NCBI GenBank assembly: GCA_041398965.1 | Contig: JAWKTT010000014.1 | Location: forward strand, 62,001 to 126,000 | Source: JAWKTT01 sp041398965 | GTDB lineage: Bacteria; Planctomycetota; Planctomycetia; Planctomycetales; Planctomycetaceae | Direction: 5' to 3' | Length of the DNA stretch: 64,000 nt | The notes under the pieces: model-generated | What the model saw: the letters and a program-made list of their open reading frames with translations, nothing else | What the model was told of the DNA's origin: nothing | Databases searched by the model: none | Shown here: positions 8,413-17,535 of the stretch, piece by piece | Layout: each line of letters begins with the position of its first letter | Position numbering within the stretch: the stretch's first letter is position 1 | Position numbers and translations under genes: made by a program

Positions 8413-9273
8413 ATGATGAAAGAGATTTTGAGTCGCGATGAGTATGTGGAGCAGGCTTACTTCTTCAGCACCTTTCGCGAACGGCTCGCGGAAGGGGTCC
8501 CTTCTCAGGAGATTCTCAAAGGGTTGGAGGCCGAATTGCTGGCGACGACGAGATTGCCGATTGCCGTCGGATTCCTCGCAGGAGAGATTGAAGCAAACGG
8601 TCGCATGAGCGATGGCATGCAGAGGTTGTCGCACTATTTCACGCCGTTTCAGACATTTCTCATCCTGAATGCCGAGTTGGATGCGACCAAATTCGACGTC
8701 TCGATCGCACTGCTCATCCTCGAACGGGAGGCGGCTTATCGATCGGAAGGGCTAACGACGCCGGGACTCTTTATCTATCAGTTCGAGTGTTTGGCCCGTA
8801 ATCGTTTAGGGTACGACAAGGGAATCACGGCCATGGCGGGAGATCCTCAATACGATGCCGAATGGAAGGGGTGGTTCAGCATCCTCCGACGTCAACTCGG
8901 CTCGGTCGACTTTGCGGACCTCATCTACTTGCGGTCAGAACTTGCCGTCGAAGAGGCTCGTCGCACGACCGGTGATCCGTCATGGACTCCCGAACGTCCG
9001 CCGCTCTTTGGTCGACAAGAGGGACGAATTGCCCGGGCTCATCGTGGTCGAGACTCGCTCCACATGTTCGCAGCATTGCAGCGGCATCTCGGATATCCGG
9101 CTGTTCCGCGTCCCAAAGTTCAACGAGAGCGTTCGGTGTTTGATGCGCCGGTCGAGTTTCGTTTTCAAAAGATCGAGACCCGGCTCAATCTTGTCGAAGC
9201 CGAACTCAAAGGGGGGATCGACCTCTCACAATTCTATGCTCGCCCTGATGGAACAAAACCCGATGCGAAGTAG
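8413..9273 (+). CDS. Conserved protein of unknown function
   Basis: 286 residues from ATG 8413 (GGGA at 8401-8404 upstream; a second ATG follows at once). The frame is open further upstream to 8272, but that part is Arg-rich and unlike protein. No signal peptide or membrane segment. Mostly helical, with a leucine-rich middle (TPFQTFLILNAELDATKFDVSIALLILEREA) and a Pro/Arg-rich section after residue 190. I do not recognise a family. It ends 44 bases from the convergent FHA gene. Confidence 0.75.
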   Translation: MMKEILSRDEYVEQAYFFSTFRERLAEGVPSQEILKGLEAELLATTRLPIAVGFLAGEIEANGRMSDGMQRLSHYFTPFQTFLILNAELDATKFDVSIALLILEREAAYRSEGLTTPGLFIYQFECLARNRLGYDKGITAMAGDPQYDAEWKGWFSILRRQLGSVDFADLIYLRSELAVEEARRTTGDPSWTPERPPLFGRQEGRIARAHRGRDSLHMFAALQRHLGYPAVPRPKVQRERSVFDAPVEFRFQKIETRLNLVEAELKGGIDLSQFYARPDGTKPDAK

Positions 9274-9317
9274 TCACCGGCCGAAGCGTTTCCCCGACCG
9301 GAGACTCGTTCTTTCAA

Positions 9318-12300
9318 TTACGATTCAATCTTGCGATCTCGCACGTTGCTGAAGTCGGCAACTCCGGCCAACATCTTCAGTCGAGCTTCGTCTTCATCAG
9401 TCAACACTTTTTCCGGGGCAGTCAGGCTGTCCAAGGCGGTATGGATGATTCGTGGCTCCGTGAATTGACCTTCGTCTTGCATCGTTTCACCTGCTGGCGA
9501 TTCTTCGATGCGTTCATCGGGAAACGTCTTGGGCATCGGGGTGTTGGCCCCTCGCAGTGGCGCGGCCGATTCCTTGTCTCTGGGAGTTGACGCCTGCTTT
9601 TTTGCGAGGGCACGGAGTGTCTCCAATTGCGACTCAGACTCTCCAACGGTCGGCACCTTGTCAACACCCTCCTCCAGGGAATCCACAACCGTCGTCTCGG
9701 AGATACGCTGCAACCTTCGGACCTTTCTTTCATTCAGGAACAGTACGACAGCCGAAGTCATGGTGACCAACAGCGTTCCCAGTCCCTGCCAGCGATAGCT
9801 TGGTCCCCAGAACTCCGCTGTCAGCAGTATGAGAGTGATGACGGCTCCGATTGATGTCAGTGCCAACTGAATTTGGGTCGATACCGAGAGTTGCCGTGTC
9901 TGATGCCGAGCGACTGCGGAACGGGCCGAGCGATTGGCAATCTCACGCATCGAATCGAGATTCACTCGAATCGAGTCGTTGTGTCGCTTGGCAAGTTCCT
10001 TGCGGTTCTCAGTCAGTTTTGTCTTTGTCGCTTCCTTCTCTGCCTCAACTTTGATCGACGAAGGGGAATTTTCGACTGCTGGTTCGACCACCTTCGTCTT
10101 CATGGCAGCAGGGGCCGGTTGATCCTTATCCTTTACGACAGGTTGCGGGTGATGTCCATCTCCTGTCCGACGTGTTCGGGCGAGCAACTGCTCCATATAA
10201 CTTGCGATCGAATCATCTCCACCGAAGCTCAGCGGACTCTCTTCGACCGCTTCCACCTCTTCGTCCACTTCTTCGGGTTGCTCGTCCTGAGGATATCGCT
10301 CCTCCTCATATTGAGAGGATTGCTGCTTGGCATGATCCAATGAATCTGTGTTCTCGTCATCCATGGTCGTCGATGAGTGGCGATGCCCGTGTGAAGCATT
10401 GGACGATTCAGGTATCCCAAAGAGCTCCGCGAGTCGATTCCGCAATTCGTCTGCCTCAGGATCGTCCGAGCGTCCCTCATGGTCGGATGATGAGATCATT
10501 TGACTTTGTTCAGTTCGTACGACATGAGCGTCATTGCTGCGCCTTGCAGGAGCCTCCTCGTCACGGTCTGTCGTTTCGATCTTGCTGTCGACGACCTCGC
10601 GATCAACTGATTGGCTGTCCCATGCTTCAACTTCCTCGTTTGTGTCGTTGGCGTCGTCCGGTTTGGAAGGTTCGGAGATTCGATGCAGCATCGCCATCAA
10701 GTCTGCTCCTGGAGCCTTCGGCACAACCGGAGTAACATCGTGGCCCGAAGATGTGACGGTTTCCTCTGAGTCGACTCCGTCTGTGACGCTCGTTTCGGCA
10801 CCTTCCATCGCGTCATTACGAGAATCATCCTCACTCCAATCAATCGAAGGCTCCATTTCTTCGTCGATCGAGAGTTCCGTCTTCAATGAAGCCACGAACT
10901 GGTCCTCGTTCGCCTCGAAATCACCTATGGTTTCGCGACGCGCTCGTGCCTGGCTCTGTTCGGCCAGGAATGCCTCGCGTTCCGCTTGGCAGCGTTGTCG
11001 TTCTTGCTGGAGTTCTTCCATCAGGGCCGACAACTGTTCACGATCGGTTTCGGCCATCTGTCGTTCGGCAATGAGCGCTTGGCGGTCGACGATGTAAGCA
11101 TCTCGTTCCTGTTCTAAACTCTCAGCTTCTGCCTTGAGTGCGAGCACCTGTGATTCCAGTTCGGCCGCTTGCTCGGCGATACGTCTCTTTGCCTTCGAGA
11201 GTTCCTCCTGCTCGGTGACAAGTTGACTTTGCAACTCCTCCTGCTGTGTCCGTAAATCAAACAAGCTCAGAAGTTCATCATGCAGACGATCCCGCTCGTC
11301 GACGACAGCGGCATGCTCTGCGGTCAACTTTTGAATCTCGTCTTCTCGAGTCGCAATCTCTTTCGAGTATCGCTCCGCTTCAGCCTGTACCGCAGCCGCG
11401 ACCGCTTCGGCTTGTGCCGTCGACTGTGCGGCAACTTGTGCCTCGTGAGTTGCCTCGGCGTTGGTCAATTCCTGCTGGGCTGCTTGCTCCGAAGCAGTGA
11501 CGCGATCTGTGAACTCGACCTCGCGGCGTTCCAGTTGCGCCAGTCGTTGGTTGAGTTCGATCGTTCGCTGATCAAACTCTTCGGAACGTGCCTGAAGAGA
11601 TTTCTTCTCCGAGTTGAGTTGCTCGCGTTCGACGGCGATCTGCGCTTGGGCTGAGGCCACAAGCTCCTGCTCGCCAGCCAGTCGTTCACGTTCCGCTACC
11701 AAGTCGGCTCGGTCCTGGGCCAACTGTTCGATGGCTGCACGAATGTCAGCCTGTTGAGTCATCAGATCGGCTTGCTGTGATGCAAGTTCTGCCTGCGCCA
11801 TCTCGACCCGTTGAATCGCTTCCAATCGTTGCTCGTCCGCCAGCCGATCGGATTCCGCCCTGTCGATGGCAGTTGCGTCAATCTCCGGTATGCCTTGTGT
11901 GGCTGCCATCAATGAGTTGCGTTCGAGCAATGCAGTAGCGTTAGTTTGTTCGGCAGCGGAAACTTGTTCGGCCAGAGCGATTCGTTCGGCGGCGATGGAC
12001 TCGGCACGCCTTTCGAGTTCCGCAGCGGTTTGTTCGAGAGTTTCAGCTTTCGCTTCTAACTCAACACGACGTGCGTCGATTTCTCGCAGGGACTCTTGAA
12101 TCTCGCACTGATTCGCTTCACAGGCCGCTTGAGCATCGGCGAGTGCTTGTCGGTCGGTCAATAACTGTTCCGTCGCCGTTGCAAGCTCCTGTCGCTGGAG
12201 TTCGAGCGATTCTTGTTCTGTTCCGATGGCGGTCCGCTGCTGCTCCAATTCTTGGCGAGTCTGAGCCACTTCATTTCGGACAGCATCAAGTTGCTGCTGG

Positions 12301-13640
12301 AGTCTTTGGAACTCTTCTCGCTCCGCCTGTTGCCGTTGCACCGCTTCCTGAAGCGTCCGTTCCTGCGATACCAGATCTTGAAGTTGCTGCATCAACGATG
12401 AATGCCGATGCTTTGTGCTTCGCACCTGCTCGGCCAACGTCGCTTCTCGTTCGTTCAATTCCTTCGTGCGCAGAGCGACACCCCGTTCCTGCTCGACGAG
12501 TTGCGTTTCTCGTTCGGCAAAGCGGGATCGGGCAGCAGCGGTCTCTTCAATCAACGACGTCTGCATCTCTTGCCATTGCTGCTGACTCGTTTTCAACTGC
12601 TCTGTCAACTCGGTGACTTCGCGACGTTCGGTTTCAAGTCGAACGCGGATTTCCGTCAACTCTGAAGACTCGCGGCGTACCTTTTGCGATGTCTCTTCGA
12701 ACTTTTGACGAGCGAGTTGCAACTCCCGTTCACGTTCCGCAATGTGCGACTCTTGCTGTTCGATCTGGCGGCAACGGGCGTGAAGCTCGCGTTCGAGTTG
12801 ATCGAGTTGCTCTTGTCGTACTAACTCTGCAGACTGACGCGCCGCAAGGTTTGCGGCGGCCGTTTGTTCAGCCAGGGCGACCTGAGTCGCAAGTCGTTGT
12901 TCGAGGGTCCGTTGTACTTCAAGCTTCTCATTCAGCATCCGCTCTCGTTCGGCCAAACGACGTTGCTCGTCGGCCAACTTTTGCTCAAATGCCTCCCGTT
13001 CGGCACGTAGTCGTTGTGCATCGGCACGTTGAGCCTCAGCGGCCTCAAAGACCGAACGTCGAGCCGGCCCCGCTTCTCCCGGCGTTCGCGGGAGTTCAGC
13101 CTGTGGCACGACGACATTTTGAGGCAATGGAGGGGGAACCATCGCCGATTGTGGTGACAGCGTGTCAGCGGACGATTGCTGGCGAATATTCTGGAGACGT
13201 CCCGAAATCTGTGCGGCAATCGCGTCCAGTAGTTCGCTTCCGGAAACCTGCGGGTTTGACGCAGGGGGAATCGCAACGTGCGGAGCGGGAGCGACCGGGG
13301 ACTGCGTGACTCGGGCACGGAACTCCAGCGGACCGATGGCGACGCGGTCACCATCTCGGAGTGCCGAGTCGCGTACGGGACCGTCGTTGATCCAAGTCAT
13401 CGGGCTGATCGCTTGCAGCGAGATACGTCCCGGCTGTACGGTCAGAGTACAGTGCTTCGCTTCGATTCCCCCCAGAGGGAGCACACAATCGCAGTCGTCG
13501 CTCGCTCCAATCGTCGTGCTCCCGGTCGAGCAGACAATGGGGTCGATGCCCGAATGAGACCGTGTCGGATGAAGGACGACAGTCGTGACAATCTCGCCCA
13601 CTTTGGCGACTTGACCGACGCTGGCTGAGTTACGAATCAT
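9318..13640 (-). CDS. FHA-domain, very long coiled-coil, membrane-anchored protein
   Basis: 1,440 residues from ATG 13640, chosen because GTGGAAAG lies just upstream; the open frame runs to 13760 but those 40 residues look non-conserved. Order: an FHA domain (about 15-110, with TIGASDDCDCVLPL and EAKHCTLTV; FHA binds phosphothreonine), a roughly 780-residue Gln/Glu/Arg/Ala coiled coil (about 190-970), an acidic Asp/Glu/Ser region (about 990-1200), a basic stretch, two hydrophobic segments (about 1262-1312, LALTSIGAVITLILLTAEFWG and LLVTMTSAVVLFLN), and a 120-residue tail. This suggests a long rod anchored in the membrane with a phosphopeptide-reading head. The partner and role are unknown; a cytoskeletal or spatial-organisation role is only inference. 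Confidence 0.85.
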   Translation of the reverse strand: MIRNSASVGQVAKVGEIVTTVVLHPTRSHSGIDPIVCSTGSTTIGASDDCDCVLPLGGIEAKHCTLTVQPGRISLQAISPMTWINDGPVRDSALRDGDRVAIGPLEFRARVTQSPVAPAPHVAIPPASNPQVSGSELLDAIAAQISGRLQNIRQQSSADTLSPQSAMVPPPLPQNVVVPQAELPRTPGEAGPARRSVFEAAEAQRADAQRLRAEREAFEQKLADEQRRLAERERMLNEKLEVQRTLEQRLATQVALAEQTAAANLAARQSAELVRQEQLDQLERELHARCRQIEQQESHIAERERELQLARQKFEETSQKVRRESSELTEIRVRLETERREVTELTEQLKTSQQQWQEMQTSLIEETAAARSRFAERETQLVEQERGVALRTKELNEREATLAEQVRSTKHRHSSLMQQLQDLVSQERTLQEAVQRQQAEREEFQRLQQQLDAVRNEVAQTRQELEQQRTAIGTEQESLELQRQELATATEQLLTDRQALADAQAACEANQCEIQESLREIDARRVELEAKAETLEQTAAELERRAESIAAERIALAEQVSAAEQTNATALLERNSLMAATQGIPEIDATAIDRAESDRLADEQRLEAIQRVEMAQAELASQQADLMTQQADIRAAIEQLAQDRADLVAERERLAGEQELVASAQAQIAVEREQLNSEKKSLQARSEEFDQRTIELNQRLAQLERREVEFTDRVTASEQAAQQELTNAEATHEAQVAAQSTAQAEAVAAAVQAEAERYSKEIATREDEIQKLTAEHAAVVDERDRLHDELLSLFDLRTQQEELQSQLVTEQEELSKAKRRIAEQAAELESQVLALKAEAESLEQERDAYIVDRQALIAERQMAETDREQLSALMEELQQERQRCQAEREAFLAEQSQARARRETIGDFEANEDQFVASLKTELSIDEEMEPSIDWSEDDSRNDAMEGAETSVTDGVDSEETVTSSGHDVTPVVPKAPGADLMAMLHRISEPSKPDDANDTNEEVEAWDSQSVDREVVDSKIETTDRDEEAPARRSNDAHVVRTEQSQMISSSDHEGRSDDPEADELRNRLAELFGIPESSNASHGHRHSSTTMDDENTDSLDHAKQQSSQYEEERYPQDEQPEEVDEEVEAVEESPLSFGGDDSIASYMEQLLARTRRTGDGHHPQPVVKDKDQPAPAAMKTKVVEPAVENSPSSIKVEAEKEATKTKLTENRKELAKRHNDSIRVNLDSMREIANRSARSAVARHQTRQLSVSTQIQLALTSIGAVITLILLTAEFWGPSYRWQGLGTLLVTMTSAVVLFLNERKVRRLQRISETTVVDSLEEGVDKVPTVGESESQLETLRALAKKQASTPRDKESAAPLRGANTPMPKTFPDERIEESPAGETMQDEGQFTEPRIIHTALDSLTAPEKVLTDEDEARLKMLAGVADFSNVRDRKIES

Positions 13641-13950
13641 GGTGTGCTTTCCACTCAATCGAATGAGGGTGACCCAAAAGGATGTCCTGTCTGCTGGTAC
13701 TGGCGCAGTATCAGCTATGGGCATATAGGTCAGAAAAGCGGTGTCGACAAAAATCAACACGCCCCATCGGCCCGCATCGTCACGTTGCGATTCGGAATCA
13801 TCCGTCTGTGACGTTTATGCCGATCGCCCGACAGCAAATCCGACGCCCCGCTCGACGTCGCGGCTTCCCGCGACATCCACAGGATGGTGCGGCAAACGAT
13901 CACGCCGCAAAGCGTGACGTGTGGAATTCGTCCCAGTGATCCAGCGGTCG
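13641..13950. other. Intergenic, no gene seen
   Basis: 310 bases between the end of the PSD1 cytochrome gene and the start of the FHA gene, both on the - strand. The only structure seen is a short hairpin at about 13900-13917 (TCACGC/GCGTGA stem) just after the PSD1 stop, without a T-run. The promoter of the FHA gene should lie here. Confidence 0.4.
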
Positions 13951-16900
13951 CTACTCGATGTAACAGAACTCGTTCATCGCAAAGAGCATTTGCAGGTAGT
14001 CGACGCGGGCCAGGTGGCTGGCTCGGGGGTTCGACGAGCCGGAATAGGTGGCGGTCTGTTGTTCAAGGAATTTCTGGGAGGTCGCCAGTTCTACTGGCGA
14101 GGGATCGCGGGAGTAAGAGAGTTGGTACGCTCTTGTAATAGCTGCCGAGTCGTCGAGTTTTGTTAAGAGATTTGCCTGAGCCTCGGCGGCTTGTCGTCCG
14201 AGAGTACTATTCATGAACATCAACGCCTGTGGCGCAATGATTGTCGTTGAACGTGCCCCAATGCTGACGAGATGCTCCGGCCAGTCAAAGAGCATCATCA
14301 TTGGAATGAGCTGGCTGCGTTTGATGAAAAAGTAGACACTTCGACGCTTCATGTTCTGATCGAGCGACCCCGGTCCGTACATTCGGGTGTCGAGCTGTCC
14401 CGAAGCTGCCAGCATGGCGTCGCGTATCGCTTCGCCTTCGAGCCGCTGCGGTGCTCTTCGCCAGAAGAATTGATTTTCTCGGTCGATGGTTGCCCGATCT
14501 TCGTCGAATTCTCCGTCTTGTTGATACGCCGCTGACAACATGATCTGCTTGTGAAGTCGTTTGAGCTGCCAACCGTGCGAAACGAGGTCGTGTGCCAACC
14601 ATTCGAGCAGTTCGGGATGCGTGGGCCGTTCGCCGGAGAGGCCGAAGTCATTAACAGACGCAACGATTCCACGTCCGAAGTGATGTTGCCAGAGCCGATT
14701 GACAGCGACCCGGGCGACCAATGCCCCGGCCCCCTTTTCGGCATCGGTCATCCAACTTGCCAACGTGGCTCGTCGAAACGAAGTCCGCTTCCAATCATCT
14801 GGTTTGGGTACGGTAAACTCGTTGACGCTCGACCCTGGTCCCTCTCCCGGCATTAACACTTGTAGAAATCCGGGGGCCGCAACATCACCTTTCTGATGAA
14901 CATCACCTCGCGTCAGGAAATGGGTTTCCGGGTAGAAGTGCGGATAGCCCCGGCCATCGGCATGATGGCTCATGTGCGGAAATCCTTCGCTACTGACCAT
15001 GACCTTGCTGAGTTTTGCACCATCGCCTTTCGCAACATGCTGATCGAGTTGCGTCCGCAACGCTTGCCATTCGGGAAGTTGCGACTTGTACCAGTTGAGC
15101 GCAGTGGTACGGGCACCAACGTTCTCTGGGTCCTTCTGAAGTGTGGCCAAGGCCTGTCGGACTTCGGCTAGTGGATCGACCTTCCCGACAACGGATTCGG
15201 GCTTTTCAAGGGTCGAGACCGACAGACGTAAGCGGCCGATCGTGTGCTGTTGGTTCGGATGGTTCAACGTCAGCTTGATTGTGTAGCTGGTTCCTTCGCT
15301 ATCGCCGACAGGCTGTTCCAAGTCAAAGACGGCAGCCTGATCTTTGCCGATGCCCCCCATGTCGACCGCCCAGCCACTGACTGGATCGGCATCGATACTG
15401 GCCGCCACCGACAGCGAGCCGTCGTTCTGTTGATGCGTCGCCCTGGCAGCAATCAGCTTGACAGCTTTCGGGGGGAGAGTTTCATTGCGATTCACAGGGG
15501 AGACCGCCACTTCGATGTTTCCAAGTGCAAAGTTCCCGTTATTCGCACGTCCTGGACCCTTGCGAGGCAGGGAATCGTGAGTCAGCGTTTCCAGACGAAG
15601 TGTGCGAACACCCTTCAGCGAAGCGCTCCCGGTGAAGGTGATCACCTCTTGTTTCGCCGCTGCACTCGTTGAGAGCCATGATCCATCCGCTTGCTTCTCG
15701 AACTTCGTCCCCGCAGATGAGACTGGAACTCCTTCGAGCAACGTCCAGTCTGAGGTGGCTACTTCAGACGAGGCTGGGTTTGTCTTCAGGAAGTGGTCCA
15801 ACTTCTTCGGAAGTTCCTCTTGCTCAAACTGTCTAAGTTTCGAAGCAAGTTCCTCCTTGCGACTCGCATAGGCGTCGCGGTTTGCCTGGCTCTCAGCAGG
15901 ATTGAGGTCAAGTTCGATTTCACTGCGAATGGTCGTGCTGAAGGTGGCCGCAAGTCGGTAATAGTCTTTCGTAGGAATGGGATCGAACTTGTGATCGTGA
16001 CATCGCGCACAGCCAACAGAAAGCCCAAGAAACGCCACTCCCGTCGTCGTGACCATGTCGTCTAACTCGTCGTATCGAGCCGACTCGAACTCGGCTTCTG
16101 TCAACTGAGTCGGGAACACCCCAGCCCCCAGAAAACCGGTTGCGGACATCGCGAGTGGGTCATTCGGGGCGAGTTCGTCTCCGGCGAGTTGCCAGCGGAC
16201 AAACTGGTCATACGGCATATCGGCATTGAGCGATTTGATGAGGAAGTCGCGATAAGGGTAAGCGTGCGGACGGTCATAGTCTTGCTCATATCCGTGGGAC
16301 TCAGCAAAACGAGCGACATCCATCCAGTGTCTCGCCCAGCGTTCGCCGTAATGGGGAGAATCGAGCAGTCGATCAATCAGCTTGTCGTAGGCATTCGGAT
16401 CGGAATCGTTGACGAACGCGGTGACCTCGTCTGGAGTTGGCGGGAGACCAGTGAGGTCGAAAGTGGCTCGACGAATCAATGTTTTTCGGGATGCAACTCC
16501 GTTGGGGTGCAATCCCATTTCCTCCTGTTTCGCCAGGACAAAACGATCGATGTCTGTGCGAGGCCATGACTTGTCTTTGACCACTGGTGGTGTCACGCGG
16601 GCGAGTGGACGAAACGACCAGAACTGTCGATCGCTGTCGGTCACCTTCATTTCAGCCGGAGGAGCCGACGACGCATCGACGAGTGGTTTGTCGTAAGGTG
16701 CTCCCAGATCGATCCACTTTCGCACGAGTGCGATCTCAGCTGCTGGCATCTTCGGCTTCTTAAATGGCATCTTCGGGTCACTGGTGTGCTCAATCAATTC
16801 AACGAGATAACTCCCCGTCGAAAGACCCGCTGCCGGGACGCTCCCATCTTCGGCAGGCGTTTCGATCGACCCGCTGTCGATCAGCTTTTCGCGAGTCGAA

Positions 16901-17133
16901 AGATCAAAGTCCCCTTTGACGCTCTTTCCACCGTGACATTCAAGGCAGCGATGGACAAGGATCGAACGAACCTCTTTCGTAAAGAGTTCCATTCCCCTCT
17001 TCTCGCGTGCAGCCACCTCGCCTGCCGCAGGAGGAGTGGCTTCCGCGACAGCGAAGGGAGTTGTCCCGAAGAGCGAATTGACACTCCAGAGGCCGAAGGC
17101 AATGCTGGCGAATCGCAGAGAGATCTGTCGCAT
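13951..17133 (-). CDS. Planctomycete cytochrome C / DUF1549 / DUF1553 (PSD1) protein
   Basis: 1,060 residues. N-terminal signal peptide (SIAFGLWSVNSLFGTTPFAVA), a PSCyt1 haem motif CLECHGG (about 60), KMPFKKPKMP and EIALVRKWIDLGAPYDKP typical of the cytochrome region, then the DUF1549 domain (DRFVLAKQEEMGLHPNG, FDLTGLPPTPDEV, YGERWARHWMDVARFAES; about 190-400), a beta-rich middle section, and the C-terminal PSD1/DUF1553 domain (TRGDVHQKGDV, LASWMTDAEKGAGALVARVAVNRLWQHHFG, RRAPQRLEGEAIRDAML). This family is abundant in planctomycetes and is exported; its substrate is not established. It often pairs with a DUF1501 sulfatase-like gene, which is absent here. Confidence 0.93.
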   Translation of the reverse strand: MRQISLRFASIAFGLWSVNSLFGTTPFAVAEATPPAAGEVAAREKRGMELFTKEVRSILVHRCLECHGGKSVKGDFDLSTREKLIDSGSIETPAEDGSVPAAGLSTGSYLVELIEHTSDPKMPFKKPKMPAAEIALVRKWIDLGAPYDKPLVDASSAPPAEMKVTDSDRQFWSFRPLARVTPPVVKDKSWPRTDIDRFVLAKQEEMGLHPNGVASRKTLIRRATFDLTGLPPTPDEVTAFVNDSDPNAYDKLIDRLLDSPHYGERWARHWMDVARFAESHGYEQDYDRPHAYPYRDFLIKSLNADMPYDQFVRWQLAGDELAPNDPLAMSATGFLGAGVFPTQLTEAEFESARYDELDDMVTTTGVAFLGLSVGCARCHDHKFDPIPTKDYYRLAATFSTTIRSEIELDLNPAESQANRDAYASRKEELASKLRQFEQEELPKKLDHFLKTNPASSEVATSDWTLLEGVPVSSAGTKFEKQADGSWLSTSAAAKQEVITFTGSASLKGVRTLRLETLTHDSLPRKGPGRANNGNFALGNIEVAVSPVNRNETLPPKAVKLIAARATHQQNDGSLSVAASIDADPVSGWAVDMGGIGKDQAAVFDLEQPVGDSEGTSYTIKLTLNHPNQQHTIGRLRLSVSTLEKPESVVGKVDPLAEVRQALATLQKDPENVGARTTALNWYKSQLPEWQALRTQLDQHVAKGDGAKLSKVMVSSEGFPHMSHHADGRGYPHFYPETHFLTRGDVHQKGDVAAPGFLQVLMPGEGPGSSVNEFTVPKPDDWKRTSFRRATLASWMTDAEKGAGALVARVAVNRLWQHHFGRGIVASVNDFGLSGERPTHPELLEWLAHDLVSHGWQLKRLHKQIMLSAAYQQDGEFDEDRATIDRENQFFWRRAPQRLEGEAIRDAMLAASGQLDTRMYGPGSLDQNMKRRSVYFFIKRSQLIPMMMLFDWPEHLVSIGARSTTIIAPQALMFMNSTLGRQAAEAQANLLTKLDDSAAITRAYQLSYSRDPSPVELATSQKFLEQQTATYSGSSNPRASHLARVDYLQMLFAMNEFCYIE

Positions 17134-17503
17134 GTCTGATCCTGAAGTTCCTGTTAAGACGGCTTCAAACTTGGGGTGACTCGTCGATAGGGCGATTGCA
17201 CTTCTGCCCGACCGATTTGTCGCGAGATCAGCATCATATCAACTTCGCGGCATCGGTCGACAGCCGATTGCCGAGTTGTGTCGTGATGACGAAGCGTTTG
17301 AGTCGATCGTCCCCGGCCATCTGTGGGAATCCCTCTCGCCAAGCCGGTTGGACATTGGTCACCGTGCTCCCTACTGTAGAATACGCGAGGACGTTGTTGA
17401 TGGATGCATCGTGACGTTCGGATCAGGTGGCCAGGGGATGGCATGCGAAGGATGTGTGGTCATCCCGATGCTCGCTGTTTCGGATCGTGTGGTGGTATCG
17501 GGT

Positions 17504-17535
17504 CTCAGGGTTAAACAGTGCCTCAGGGTTAAACA
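17504..17535 (+). repeat. 14-base direct repeat abutting the GYF gene start
   Basis: CTCAGGGTTAAACA occurs at 17504-17517 and 17522-17535, an 18-base period; the second copy ends directly before the ATG at 17536. The first copy is followed by GTG in place of ATG. Half-helix-turn-plus spacing could suit a regulator, or this may be a small slippage duplication of the translation start. The other roughly 370 bases back to 17134, between divergent genes, show no gene. Confidence 0.5.

Noticed and set aside
9508..13557. Many long open frames on the + strand opposite the FHA/coiled-coil gene
   Set aside because: They are shadows caused by the biased Gln/Glu/Arg codons of the coiled coil; translations are Arg/Ser-rich without motifs.
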